A stretch of 64,000 bases of DNA from Liopterus haemorrhoidalis. Taxonomy: Eukaryota; Arthropoda; Insecta; Coleoptera; Dytiscidae. The DNA is taken from contig OZ020611.1 in NCBI GenBank assembly GCA_963971575.1, positions 27,201,279 through 27,265,278 of the forward strand, written 5' to 3'. Positions 53,968 to 64,000 of this stretch are shown one piece after another (the stretch's first letter is position 1; each line of letters opens with the position of its first letter). The translations under genes were made by a program, and so were the position numbers. The notes below the pieces were generated by a model, which saw only the letters and a list, made by a program, of their open reading frames with translations, did no database searches and had not been told where the DNA came from.

Positions 53968-54973
53968 TTGATGTGAAGTGTGAATTTTCACACATTCCAG
54001 GGTTTTGCAGGTATTTAATAACTGAATGATGATTATTTGGGATGCCAAAACAAATTTTATGTCAAAATATTTTTTTATGAATTTTAATTCGAATGCCTAA
54101 TACCATTATTTAAGTTTCTAAATATGTGCAGTATTTTTTTTACATAGCAAGGTTCATTAAGATTTTGAAAATTGCGCCTATGGCTTCTATTGGTTGCTTA
54201 AATCATTAGCCACGCCCTCTGATTTCGTATACATCAAACAGAATTAAATTATAATTTCAACACTTCCCACTGGTTATTAAATTTACGCTTTTAAAAATTA
54301 TATGCAACATTTGCCAAAATATAGCTAGAATTTTTACTGTTAAATTTTTTAATTTTTAATATTAAATAATTTAAACAAAAGAAAACTGCAAAAAAAAAAA
54401 AAAAAAAATTGACAGGATTCGAACTCTAGTTTGCAAGTTAACTGTGTTTAGCAAATTAGAAAACCAATGACTAAACACACATCGCTATCAGCGCTGACGT
54501 CTGAACTTGGTTACATAGCGAATTAAATATTTAACATATTTTGGTTAAAAACACAAAAAATGCATTATTTTCCGAAAACATAATCTGATCAAAAATTCCT
54601 GTTGTACTATTCCGGTTCACACCAATATACATTACTTAGAATTTTTTCACATTTTTAGTTTAATCCATCTGGGCTACAGGGTGTGGGACAAAAAATTTTT
54701 TGCACAATTTTGGCAAAAATCTCGTCAAAATAATTTATTTTGCAAAAATAAAATTTTGATCGTTAATCCACGTACTAAGGGCTTTCATTTGATACCCTAC
54801 TCAGAATTTAAAAAAAATATTTTTTTTTCGATGAGCACATATTTGTTTATATTTTTAGGGGGATATGTTTTTTAGATGTTTTAGTATTTTTCCTATGTGC
54901 GGGTCAAAAAGTTGTACAATCATGCCAAATTTCAACTCTCTAGGTTTAGCCGTTTGACTACAATTTTTACCGA

Positions 54974-55023
<50 letters not shown>

Positions 55024-55076
55024 GACAAAATGACGGTATAAGGGTTTTTTGGTCATACCTACAAAACCCTAAAAAG
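53968..55076 (+). repeat. Family A repeat, copy 3 (complete)
   Basis: Ends CAGGGTTTTGCAGGTAT (near 53999) and ATACCTACAAAACCCT (55054-55069) form the family A inverted repeat. Contains ATTGGTTG plus CACGCCC at 54188-54215, a tRNA-like module at 54409-54480, the central and 3' blocks and (GACA)n at 54976-55023. Between the module and the central block it differs from copies 1 and 2, while the blocks on either side stay close. Confidence 0.82.
54409..54480 (-). repeat. tRNA-like module inside family A copy 3
   Basis: The minus strand has a box B match (AGAGTTCGAATCC) and a weaker box A (TTTAGTCATTGGTT). Placement after an A-rich tract is the same as in copies 1 and 2, but the sequence between the boxes is different. 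Confidence 0.55.
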
Positions 55077-55114
55077 CAAAGTTGGTTGATAGCTTACAAA
55101 TATAAGGAATTATT

Positions 55115-55684
55115 TTATTCATCAAAGTATGCACCCATATTGTCTATACACTTTTGTCATTTAAGCGGCAGATTGTTCAGGCTGGTGGTATAAATCCCTG
55201 GCGGACGAGAGTCAATGAATTCCTGGAAGGCCAGTTTTACTGCATTGTCGGAATTAAACTGTTTTCCTATTAAAAAGTTGACAAAACTGCGGAAGAATTG
55301 GTAGTCAGTGGTAGTAGCTAGGTCTGGTGAGTATGGGGGATGATGAAGAGTTCCAACTCCAATTCCTGTAGTTTTGCCACAGTCATTTGTGCAGTGTGTG
55401 GTCTAGCGTTATCATGCAATAAGATAGGAGTCGATCTGTTGGCCAATCTAGGCTGTTTTTCTTTAAGATTTTGCATCATTTCGTCCAGTTGGTTTTAGTA
55501 TATTTCTGCTGTGAACGATGACCAAGGTTTTTGTTTGTTTGGTTTTTAAGTTACCTGTACGAAATTTGGCGAACCAATTCGATATTGTCTGCTACGTAGT
55601 AACACTAGAGCCAAATATACTATTAATGTATGTGTGCTCTACGGTCTGCAATGCCGTAGTTCTAGGTAAGAACTCATACTTCAT
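55115..55684 (-). pseudogene. Mariner-like transposase, internally deleted
   Basis: Starts MKYEFLPRTTALQTVEH, reads SVTT then QTISNWFAKFRTGNL (helix-turn-helix), skips the first catalytic Asp region, then gives LLHDNARPHTAQMTV with the second Asp, TTDYQFFRSFVNFLIGKQF around the third, and NMGAYFDE to a stop at 55115-55117. Frameshifts occur within. It abuts the 3' end of family A copy 3. Confidence 0.8.
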
Positions 55685-55849
55685 AATAGTGTAATAACAA
55701 TTTTATGCTGCCATCTTTTGATAAAAGCAGGCAGGTGGTTGGGGTTATTACTGTAGTAATAAAGAATTAAAAAATGAATATAATTCGGCATTGAACTTAA
55801 AACTGAATACTTTGTTGGTCGGGACCATTTTGACAAAAATTGCTTTATA

Positions 55850-55870
55850 ATAAAAAAAAAAAAGAAAAAA

Positions 55871-55936
<66 letters not shown>

Positions 55937-56080
55937 CATATCGCCAGGGTTTGGGATGCAGTCGTGTGTATTTAGCTCCACTAGTCTCTAGTATGACGCG
56001 GCTCAAAAGATTGCTGAAGTTTGAGATTAGTGGACGCTTGTCAAGACCTGACAAACCCCATAATAATAATAATAATAAAA
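55850..56080. repeat. (AAAT)n and (AAT)n tracts around a 125-bp non-repetitive unit
   Basis: A-rich and (AAAT)n at 55851-55904, (AAT)n at 55905-55935, a unique stretch (CGCCAGGGTTTGGGATGCAG onward), then (AAT)n again at 56059-56080. Two nested retroelement 3' tails with (AAT)n ends would explain it. The 56-58-residue minus frames across it are artefacts. Confidence 0.6.
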
Positions 56081-56298
56081 ATATGATTTTCTATCAGTTA
56101 ATCTAAGCAAGTTATTGAAGAATGTTACAAATTTAATGGGTAGAAGTATTGTGGCAATTGGAAGAGGAACCATGTCTGTGGAGAATATTGCAGAAGATAA
56201 GAGATGCTTGGATTGGACATATTATAAGACACGAAGGACTGGGCAAAACGATACTGGAAGGAACAGTCGAGGGAAAGAATAGTAAGGATAGACCAAAG

Positions 56299-57283
56299 CA
56301 GTGGCGGTTGGTCTATAGCTGCAGAACTGCCAATAAATATAATAAAAATACGTTTTTTAAATTATTATTTATATTGCATAATATCTGAAAGATTTTTGGA
56401 TTTATATGTGTATCGACTAGTTGTATTCTGGAAAACGCATTGTATCTGTAGCGCAACGAAAGACAGCACGTAGCCTTACAGTGGGTTAGATAATTATTGT
56501 ACCTTCTATTCTCTCCATTTCTCTTTAATAATTTGCTGACGAACTACGCAGTTCTGGGCTCAGACATATCCTCTTTCGTTTCTATTCGGCTGTGGATCGG
56601 GTCCGTAAATCTTCCGAACGAAATTTCCAATGAATGGCTTTTGAGCTTCAAGGTCATGCAGATCAAATTGTCACGTGTCGTCAATAGTAGAATATTTGTT
56701 GTGCTCAGCGCTGATATATTGTTCTTATATTTTTATGATTATTTTAGTGAATCAGATTAATGTTTACAAATTTAACGTTTAGTAGATAAAATTTTGTGGA
56801 TGTGATTTTTAATTTAAATAAGGAACGTCTTAAAACAGAACTTTCTGTAATATATTCAAATAGTGAATGCAGAAAAATATGTGGTGCTGTGTCTTTCCTA
56901 AAATTTATAATTTTAAATAATTTGGACGAATCGATGGCGGAGACAAAGAAATTGTTACAAATTCTTGTAACAACACCCATGGTTACTGATGAAGCTGAAC
57001 GTTGTTTTTTCACTCTAAAACGGATAAAAACTTTTCTCAGAAACTCGTGTGAAACATGTGTGAAGATCGTCTAAGGGCCCTTTCAGCGCTGTCTATACCG
57101 AACTATACCGATAAAGTTGTAGATAAATTTGCTGCTAAGAAAGACCGCATTATTGCATTAATATTCAAGAAATTACATTAAAGTAACAAAATTACATAAC
57201 CATAAAATTTTTACTCTTACTATTATTTTTTTTTTCTGCTTCCTTGTAGAGCATCCAAACATTTTTGTCACCAGCCGCCACTG
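56299..57283 (+). mobile_element. hAT element with perfect 8-bp duplication, inside a LINE
   Basis: Termini CAGTGGCGGTTGGTC and, read inward from the right, CAGTGGCGGCTGGTG; target duplication GACCAAAG at 56291-56298 and 57284-57291. 985 bp, with the C-terminal dimerisation domain of the transposase at 56797-57181. The flanking LINE reading frame continues across it. Confidence 0.95.
56797..57181 (+). pseudogene. hAT transposase C-terminal dimerisation domain
   Basis: Reads KFIILNNLDESMAETKKLLQ, then TTPMVTDEAERCFFTLKRIK, the hAT family dimerisation motif (P.t...aER.FS.LkriK...R). A frameshift near 57055 shifts into EDRLRALSALSIPNY and a lysine-rich end stopping at 57179-57181. The BED finger and catalytic parts are deleted, so the protein is not active. 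Confidence 0.88.
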
Positions 57284-57414
57284 GACCAAAGCTAGAGTAC
57301 ATGAAACATAATGGAAGACATGAATTGCAACACGTACGTGGAACTAAAAAGACTGAGAACAGGGAAACATGGAGAAATGCTGCAAACCAACCTTTCGGTT
57401 GAAAACTTAAAGAG

Positions 57415-58310
57415 GAATCTAAGCAAGTACTTGGTATCGAAGAATTAGTATTTTTCCTATATACGGCTCAAAGAACAACGGGTGTACCATATATCAAATC
57501 TCTGGGTTTAAGAGTTTGTCCATAAATTTTATGATCCAGACAGACTCTTTGTTATACGCACGAAACCCAATAATTGTGTTGTGTTTAAAAATTAGTGTAT
57601 AGCCATTATGTAGATATTTTAATAAACAGATAAAAACCCAACATTTTTTTAAAAAACTGTGTTGTTATCAAGTAACAATACATAAAACATCAATCAAAAA
57701 AAGCATTGTGTCCCAGAAACTTTAAAAGGAAAACTGTCAAATGTCTGTACAAACAAGTACATTGAACTTTTACCACAATTACAATATTTTCCTTACTTGA
57801 CAACTGAAAAATAAAAATCCAATACTAGACACACAAAAAAACCTATCTACTTTCATCTATTTTGGCAAGACCTGTCAAATACTTTATCTAATAAAAACCA
57901 TTCGCCTGACTGCTTATCTCTCCCTAACACGAACATTCAAAAATGATTATAAACACAGTGTTCAAACAAACATGTTCGTCTGCACACTCTACAACTCTGG
58001 CTTGGAAAACGAGCAAACCAAACTGCGTGAAACTCCGGAGTGAACGATGAGTATAAATGACAACCATTATCACGGGCATGATTGATATGATACTGGAACA
58101 ATTTACGTACTTCTAGTATGTTAAGTGCACTCGTTTATCACTTGAGTATGTTAGAAAATTGTATAGACAAAGGAAGGAATACATTTGTTTCAGAAATGGA
58201 AGAGTGCAAGATAAGAATGGACTTTTATGTAAAAACCTATAATGCAAAATAGTGAATAAATTAGGTGTTTAATGATGACTGTGGTGATTTGGATGGATTT
58301 TCTTTTTATT
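57415..58310. other. Family A-like trace near 57445-57565; otherwise nothing
   Basis: TATTTTTCCTATATACGGCTC and CCAGACAGACTCTTTGTTAT loosely follow the family A 3' half. No gene seen. Confidence 0.35.
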
Positions 58311-58311
58311 A

Positions 58312-58805
58312 TCTTTATATATAAAAGAGAATATTTGTGGCTATGTCCGGAAATTCTAACCCACTTCCAGATATGCTACCGAGTTGAAATTTTGCATACA
58401 GGTAGGAAATGAATTCATCATAACCAGAAAAATCGAAAATCTCAAAAAAATTCCCATCAGAAACGAGAAATTAATAATTTTGTTTTTAATTATATTGGAC
58501 CATCGAAGTATGTATGATGCGTTCAGTGAGATCACGGGAATTTCGTTTCAATGGTTGTTTGGACAACTATAGTGAGTTCGTGGAACATCGGCCAATATCG
58601 TTCGGCACGATTCATTATTGTTCTGCTATAGGTGATTTTAGTCTGCTATTTAGTAAAATTTATGCTAAGTGTATGCAGAGCGAGATTTAAGTCGAGCATC
58701 TGTTTTCTGGTTTTTTATTTTTGCGCATTTTTAAGAATTTTGTAAATTTTATTTATTTGTGTTTTATCTATTATTTTATATAAATATTTAAATATAATAG
58801 TAAAA
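58312..58805 (+). mobile_element. Helitron 5' end, truncated copy
   Basis: Starts TCTTTATATATAAAAGAG after an A, then a GAGTTGAAATTTTGCATACA block at 58382. The same block is at 58849 in the next copy. No 3' end before the second start. Confidence 0.5.
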
Positions 58806-60165
58806 TCTTTTATATATATAAAACAGAAAATCTGTGTATACTGAGTTGAAATTTGGTATATAGGTAGGAAATGCAGTCAAAATAAGCAGGCAAATCGAAA
58901 ATCAGAAGAAAAATAAATTGTATCACTTAAGACGTAGAAAAATTGCTTATAAAAAGAAAACAAATGATTTTTTTTTCAATTGGATTGATATTACGGGAGT
59001 TACGAAGGGACAACCTAAAACTAAAGTTTTGAAATATCTCATTTACTATTGACTTACCAGCAAAAACGCACATGAGAAAAGTTGTTTAAAATAAAAAAAA
59101 AACAAATATAATATGTTGTCCTATAAATTATTCAATTGGTTGAGAAGCTGGGGAAGGGTGGAGGGGGGTGGGTGCTAAAACTAAAATACTGGAAATATCT
59201 AGCTTATTATTTACTTTACATCAACAATTTATAAAGACAATTTGTTTTTATTGAAGAACGATTATTTTCTGTTTAGTGTAGCTTTTGAATATTTAGGGGG
59301 ACAGAGGGAGCGCTACTTATAAACTTATTTCTCTCTTTTATTTCTCTCTTATTATTGACTTAACATTAAACATGTGCATAACAAAAGTTGATATAATATC
59401 AATAATATAAATAAATAAATAAACAAATTTTTCCTCAATATATCAGACCTATAATGACATATCGACTTTGTTTTTGCTTCCAAAGGTTACCCATGCTCCT
59501 GTACAAAAACGCATTTTGCTCTGATCAATCCATAAACGGCAAATCTAGATTCAAGGTTAGTTATAAAACGTCTCGAATGTTTAGAATCTGTACATGTATT
59601 AAAACTCAAAAACGGCTTAACCGATTTTAGTGCTATTTGTAATAGCGTATTGTAAATTTGTCTGGAAAGATTTTAAGCTATATATCATCGCTGTATGACA
59701 CCAGGCCTCCGATCAATTAAGAAATATTTAGAAAAAAGTCGAAAAAATTTTCCGTATTATAAAAACACATATTCAAAATATATATTAACGAACTTTAGGG
59801 TTTAATATTGCTACAAAAATGTTCCCGAGAATATATCACAATTTTTTTTATTTTCATTTTTGACCACAATTATAACATTGAGTGACTCTCAAATGGGCAT
59901 TTTATGTGGCATTTTCCTGGGTTAGCACAACGGGACACTTATACGTGTTGTTACTAAATGTCTGTACTATCAATGTTTACAAAGAAGTTCGTACTTAAAT
60001 TATTTCTATAAGAAGCACATTAATACAATGGTAGATTAAAACAAATAAATATATTTGAATATAAACGATTCGCAGCTACCAGTCTTGAACCGATTTCGAA
60101 ATGGGTCCGATCTAAGCGAGCTACGACTATTTTTTTCGGCAGCGAAGCAGCGGGTATACTGCTAG
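58806..60165 (+). mobile_element. Helitron, non-autonomous
   Basis: Starts TCTTTTATATATATAAAACAG after an A and ends GCGGGTATACTGCTAG before TT. GCAGCGAAGCAGCGGG near the end is the usual GC-rich subterminal hairpin region of insect Helitrons, here imperfect. No Rep/helicase sequence inside. G-rich motifs at 59130-59310 match those at 22.4-22.8 kb on the other strand. Confidence 0.6.
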
Positions 60166-60284
60166 TTATTTATAGTAAGAGACGCACCAGCGTGCTGCTA
60201 TTAGCGTCTTTATAACAATTACATTGGTTTACAATTCTTTAGTTTTACATTAATTATCTATCAAAATTAGGCTATCAAAAAATT

Positions 60285-60615
60285 AAGGGTCTTCTGTAGT
60301 TGCACTAGGTCGTTGCACAGAGCTTCGCATAGATTGTTGGGCATCGCATGGGTTCTTCTTTTTTCGTCATATTGCGGACCTTCAGTGATGACATGTTTTA
60401 CAGAGGTTTTTGTGTGGCAGGTAGCACATCTATCGGTGTTGTGCTGTCAAACAGGAACTTGTGTGTTAGTTGACAGTGCCCTATTCTTAACCTGGTTATA
60501 AGTATCTGATATTTCCTAGATCCTGGTATTTTCCACGGTTTAATAGTGTTCTTGACCTCTCTTAATTTGTTTTCTGATATGCGCTGCCACTCTATTTCCA
60601 ACTGTTCCATTATTT
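60285..60615 (-). pseudogene. LINE C-terminal end with RNase H-proximal and CCHC-like zinc motif
   Basis: The minus frame from 60610 reads IEWQRISENKLREVKNTIKP then ITRLRIGHCQLTHKFLF, matching the segment after the RNase H domain in R1/I/Jockey-type LINEs (LTRLRIGHT.LTH..L). A frameshift leads to CHTKTSVKHVITE, the C..C...H...C cluster that follows. Only this C-terminal part is present. Confidence 0.78.
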
Positions 60616-60619
60616 GTTT

Positions 60620-62160
60620 TTTTGATTTATTCTTCCAGTGATAGTTTTTAAAAAAATAGTATTAGAAAAATATCACAGTCCACATTTTGTATTGTGATAT
60701 TTTTGGACTATGATAACGCATGTAATATGATACTGACAATAATTTGGAAAAGAAATGAAGTACATTGAATTGATTAATTAGATTGAGTAAGTAGGATTGA
60801 CAATAATATTATTATAAAAAATTACTTTGATAACAGATTATATTTGTAGAACTAAAAAAAAAAACATTTTTTTTCTCTTTGTTACACAAGTATACTGAAG
60901 AAGATAAAATGTTTATCGAAACCGATCTATTCAATCAGTAAATTTTATTTAAACAGACCTTTTTCCTGTCGATAGTCGATAATCGAAGAAAATATATAAT
61001 AAATAAAATTTAACAGCGGAGGACTGAGTTTTGAACACCACACTACACTCTACACTGTAGAGTGTAGTGTTTAATGTTCAATTATTTTATTACTTAAGAT
61101 TTTTGTTTTTAAGTTATCAAAGAAAAATAAATCATTTATAGTAATGAAATACTTATAAAATAAATAACACATTAATAGTGATTAACACATGAATAGGGGT
61201 TAATAGTGAGAAATACGTTTCTGAAATTAAAAAAATTATGCCATTTATCAATATATTTCTTATTAATCTAATGAAGATTTGAATACGAAGCAAATGCAGA
61301 AAAAAATGCTGAGATTTATTGGCAAATTATTTAAATTTTGTTTAAAAAAATTAAATTGAAGCTTTTAGTACTCAAATTACGAATAAAAATGATTATCAAA
61401 AATCTGTTGATTTTTTAATATAGAACAATAAATTATAGAATAAATATTTCTAGACATCCAGTATTATGTTGGCTTCATACACTTATTAAATACCTACAAA
61501 ACCCTGAAATGTGTGATAATTCACACTTTACATCAATTTTCTGAGGATGGATTCCTTGTTCAGTATCTCTACATAGTTTCAGTCAAAGACCTGTTGGAGG
61601 TTATGATAGTGGAAAGCTAGGACTGTCAAATTGCTTTTCTTGATATTTTGTGGTTTGCAGTCTTGAACATGGTTACTTAGCTTTCTGACGTATTTGGATT
61701 ATATAAAATTAATATATCTAGATATTTGATATAAAAATATAATTAAGATATAATCGATAGTTTAATTTTGTTATAATATGGAAATGACAACGTCGTCTTG
61801 GTAGTTATTTTTTGAAAATTAAAATCTTTATTACAAAAGAAAGCCTGGAATTTTCAATATAAATTCAATTTAAATTTAAGAAGTAATATAAAAACTAAAA
61901 TGTCGCGAACACAATGAATAAGATTTTCATTCTGATGAATGCGAATTTTATTAGAGTAAAATTTAAATAGAACGTGAGTGACACAGCCTTAAAAAAGGAT
62001 AAGAAAGACGTAACTGCACAGATTAAAACTCCAGAGAGAAGCACAAATGTTCAATCCTATAGAACATCATACAATGAAAGGTTGAAATGGAAATGCAGGA
62101 CCTGGAGAAGAAGAATCATCTAGTTTGGTAATCTGAAGAAATGGTTTTGAGTTACACCTG
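60620..62160. other. No gene; perfect 15-bp cruciform and a family A end
   Basis: ACACTACACTCTACA (61040-61054) and TGTAGAGTGTAGTGT (61056-61070) pair perfectly around a single base. A minus-strand family A 5' end lies at 61489-61542. Other sequence is AT-rich and unassigned. Confidence 0.6.
61489..61542 (-). repeat. Family A 5' terminus, isolated
   Basis: The minus strand reads AATTGATGTAAAGTGTGAAT, a TCACACATTTCAGGG block and TTTTGTAGGTATTTAATAAG, as at the starts of copies 1 and 3. The rest of the element is absent. Confidence 0.72.
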
Positions 62161-62163
62161 GGA

Positions 62164-63224
62164 GCAGTCCACTGAAAGCACTAACGAAAATTCGTCGGCC
62201 ATCCGTTAGTGCCTCGTTAGTGCCTGTTAGTGCTTCATTAAAATTTGTAGCCACCCTAACCGTTTTTGAGATATTCAGCATTCAAAAAAATAAGCGTGAA
62301 GTTAGCAGTCCACTGAAAGCACTAACGAAAATTCGTCGGCCATCCGTTAGTGCCTCGTTAGTGCCTATTAGTGCTTCATTAAAATTTGTAGCCACCCTTA
62401 CCGTTTTTGAGAATTTGAGCTTTCAAAAAATCGACCGTGAAGTTAGCAGTCCACTGAAAGCACTAACGAAAATTCGTTGGCCATCCGTTAGTGCCTCGTT
62501 AGTACCTGTTAGTGCTTCATTAAAATTGGAAGCCATCGTAACAGTTTTTGAGATATTGAGCATTCAAATAAATAAGCGTGAAGTTAGCAGTCCACTGAAA
62601 GCATTAACGAAAATTCGTCGGCCATCCGTTAGTGCCTCGTTAGTGCCTGTTAGTGCTTCTCTAAAATTTGTAGCCACCCTAACCGTTTTTGAGAAATTGA
62701 GCTTTCAAAAAATCGACCGTGAAGTTTACAGTCCACTGAAAGCACTAACGAAAATTCGTCGGCCATCCGTTAGTGCCTCGTTAGTGCCTGTTAGTGCTTC
62801 ATTAAAATTGGAAGCCACCCAAACCGTTTTTGAGATATTGAGCATTCAAAAAAATAAGCGTGAAGTTAGCAGTCCACTGAAAGCACTAACGAAAATTCGT
62901 CGGCCATCCGTTAGTGCCTCGTTAGTGCCTGTTAGTGCTTCATTAAAATTTGAAGCCACCCTAACCGTTTTTGAGAAATTGAGCATTAAAAAAAATTAAC
63001 GTGCAGTTTGCAGGTCATGAAAAGCACTAATGAAAATTCATCGGCCAACCGTTAGTGCCTCGGTAGTGCCTGTTTGTGCTTCATTAAAATCGAAATCCAC
63101 CCTAACCGTTATTGAGAAATTGCGCATTCAAAAAAATTAACGTGTAGTTTGCAGGTCATGAAAAGCACTAATGAAAATTCATCGGCCAACCGTTAGTGCC
63201 TCGGTAGTGCCTGTTTGTGCTTTT
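62164..63224. repeat. 141-bp satellite array, seven and a half monomers
   Basis: Monomers start at 62164, 62305, 62446, 62587, 62728, 62869, 63010 and 63151: every period is exactly 141 bp. Each holds GCACTAACG...CGTTAGTGC, a perfect 9-bp inverted repeat, and the direct sub-repeat GTTAGTGCCT. Monomers 1, 3 and 5 end in AGCATTCAAA...AATAAGCGTG; 2 and 4 end in AGCTTTCAAA...ATCGACCGTG; 6 and 7 are a third type ending ...AAATTAACGTG. Because 141 is a multiple of three and lacks stops in one frame, a 259-residue frame appears. Confidence 0.95.
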
Positions 63225-64000
63225 GCGTTTGTGTTTGGGATGCCCATAATATATCCATAAACAATTTAAACAGATATTCCGGGGTGCTAATAACCAAGCA
63301 GTTGAAGCATACCTAAATAAAAATGTTTATAAAAATATAAAACATATTATTATGATCATAAATCAGTGACAAATTTACTTATCAGCCATTGAAGGATTAC
63401 ATATGTGTAAAAAAAATATAGTTTATACCAATTTTGAACTGTTTTATATATCAACTTACACAGCGCAACATATTACTCCTATGGAATAAAATACTATGAC
63501 ATGAAAAAATGCTATGACTTTTTTTGTGAAATTTCTTTATATTTCATTAAAAGCACCTAATGCAAATTATTTGACTGTTCTATTTTTATTCATTGAAAAG
63601 TGTTACATAGTTTAATTGAGTTGGCAATTTAATTTAAAACACATATCGCAATTAAATATTTCTCTCTTGTTGAAATATTCCTTTAAAACTCATGTTTACA
63701 ATTTATTCATGATTGAAAAATGAAAAATTCATAGTGGATACATTTTTAATTGTATATAATTTTTCCACCGATGTGTTTCCATCGATATAAAATTACTCAA
63801 TGAAAATTCAAGTTGGAAGATTTAAAAAATAAATTTGTATTTACGTCTAAATTTAATCAATCTCTCTTAATATATAACTTCTGCAAATGGGCACAAAATA
63901 TTTAAATTAATTTTTTAAGGGTTGCATCGATTAATCAGCAAATAATCGGTAAACGGCGATATCAGCCATTTTGCCGATTAATCGGTATCGGCTTTTTGGC
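63225..64000. other. No gene; hAT-like sequence at the right edge
   Basis: From about 63918, GGGTTGCATCGATTAATC and repeated TAATCGG(T/C) motifs to the window edge look like the start of a hAT element with a subterminal repeat. The element would extend beyond the window. Confidence 0.45.

Larger units (their letters stand above)
56090..57412 (+). mobile_element. LINE C-terminal remnant (RTE-like) split by a hAT element
   Basis: Before the insertion: IRDAWIGHIIRHEGLGKTIL then EGTVEGKNSKDRPK. After it: LEYMKHNGRHELQHV and ENRETWRNAANQPFG. The GH..R...l...ileG...GkR.rGRP pattern followed by a R..WR....A motif is typical of the C-terminal end of endonuclease/reverse-transcriptase LINEs. Confidence 0.65.

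Noticed and set aside
55748..56054. Frames with runs of Ile or Tyr
   Set aside because: Translation of (AAT)n and (AAAT)n tracts.
62164..63224. CRISPR array
   Set aside because: The 141-bp units are contiguous near-identical monomers with no unique spacers, and the genome is eukaryotic.

Overview
The window looks like intergenic and intronic DNA from an insect genome. It is very AT-rich, nearly every stretch is transposon-derived, and the transposon set (mariner/Tc1, pogo, PIF/Harbinger, hAT, Helitron, Ty3/gypsy, several non-LTR families, a tRNA-derived SINE) is typical of arthropods. The one odorant-receptor exon is of the insect-specific Or family. No bacterial operon, rRNA gene or CRISPR array is present. 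The species cannot be named from the sequence; the receptor exon reads more like a holometabolous insect (beetle-like) than an aphid, but that is weak inference.

Only two host-type coding loci are supported. (1) A divergent but intact Hsp70 gene on the minus strand: exon 1 18813-19020 and exon 2 15016-16643, separated by a 2.17-kb intron, 611 residues when joined, with no EEVD tail. (2) One exon of an odorant receptor on the minus strand (1784-1942), whose other exons are not visible.

Layout. 1-1.6 kb: end of a family B repeat, a hAT-like fragment and a B-related relic; 1.8-1.9 kb: receptor exon; 3.2-4.3 kb: hAT element with perfect 8-bp target duplication; 4.5-5.8 kb: long family B copy with internal tandem expansion; 6.9-8.3 kb: pogo-like element; 8.8-10.2 kb: broken LINE; 10.5-10.8 kb: short hAT MITE; 11.8-13.0 kb: family A copy 1; 13.7-14.8 kb: PIF/Harbinger element; 15.0-19.0 kb: Hsp70, with family A copy 2 in its intron; 19.6-23.1 kb: minus-strand Helitron carrying a truncated gypsy retrotransposon; 24.4-24.6 kb: three tandem Helitron-like ends; 25.2-26.5 kb: palindromic mariner with a nested pogo-like element; 27.1-27.8 kb: deleted mariner; 29-29.9 kb: second LINE copy; 30.1-31.2 kb: TIR element; 32.1-32.8 kb: hAT in a possible LTR; 33.5-35.8 kb: long-inverted-repeat element inside a LINE; 36.2-38.1 kb: LINE in mariner in Tc1; 39.6-41.5 kb: pogo-like element holding family B copy 2; 42.6-44.3 kb: family A copy 4 split by a LINE; 45.6-46.4 kb: mariner pseudogene; 47.6-48.8 kb: SINE and two MITEs; 50.7-53.2 kb: Tc1 and Harbinger-like remnants; 54-55.7 kb: family A copy 3 and a mariner; 56.1-57.4 kb: hAT inside an RTE-like LINE; 58.3-60.6 kb: Helitrons and a LINE tail; 62.2-63.2 kb: a 141-bp satellite.

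The most unusual structures are family A (inverted ends, a conserved CCAAT/GC-box block, a GACA microsatellite, and a reverse-oriented tRNA-like module whose sequence differs in each full copy), the 141-bp satellite with alternating monomer types, the head-to-head mariner palindrome, and the intron-bearing divergent Hsp70. Coordinates of element ends are exact where target duplications are given and approximate elsewhere. Family assignments come from motif recognition by eye; no database search was run.
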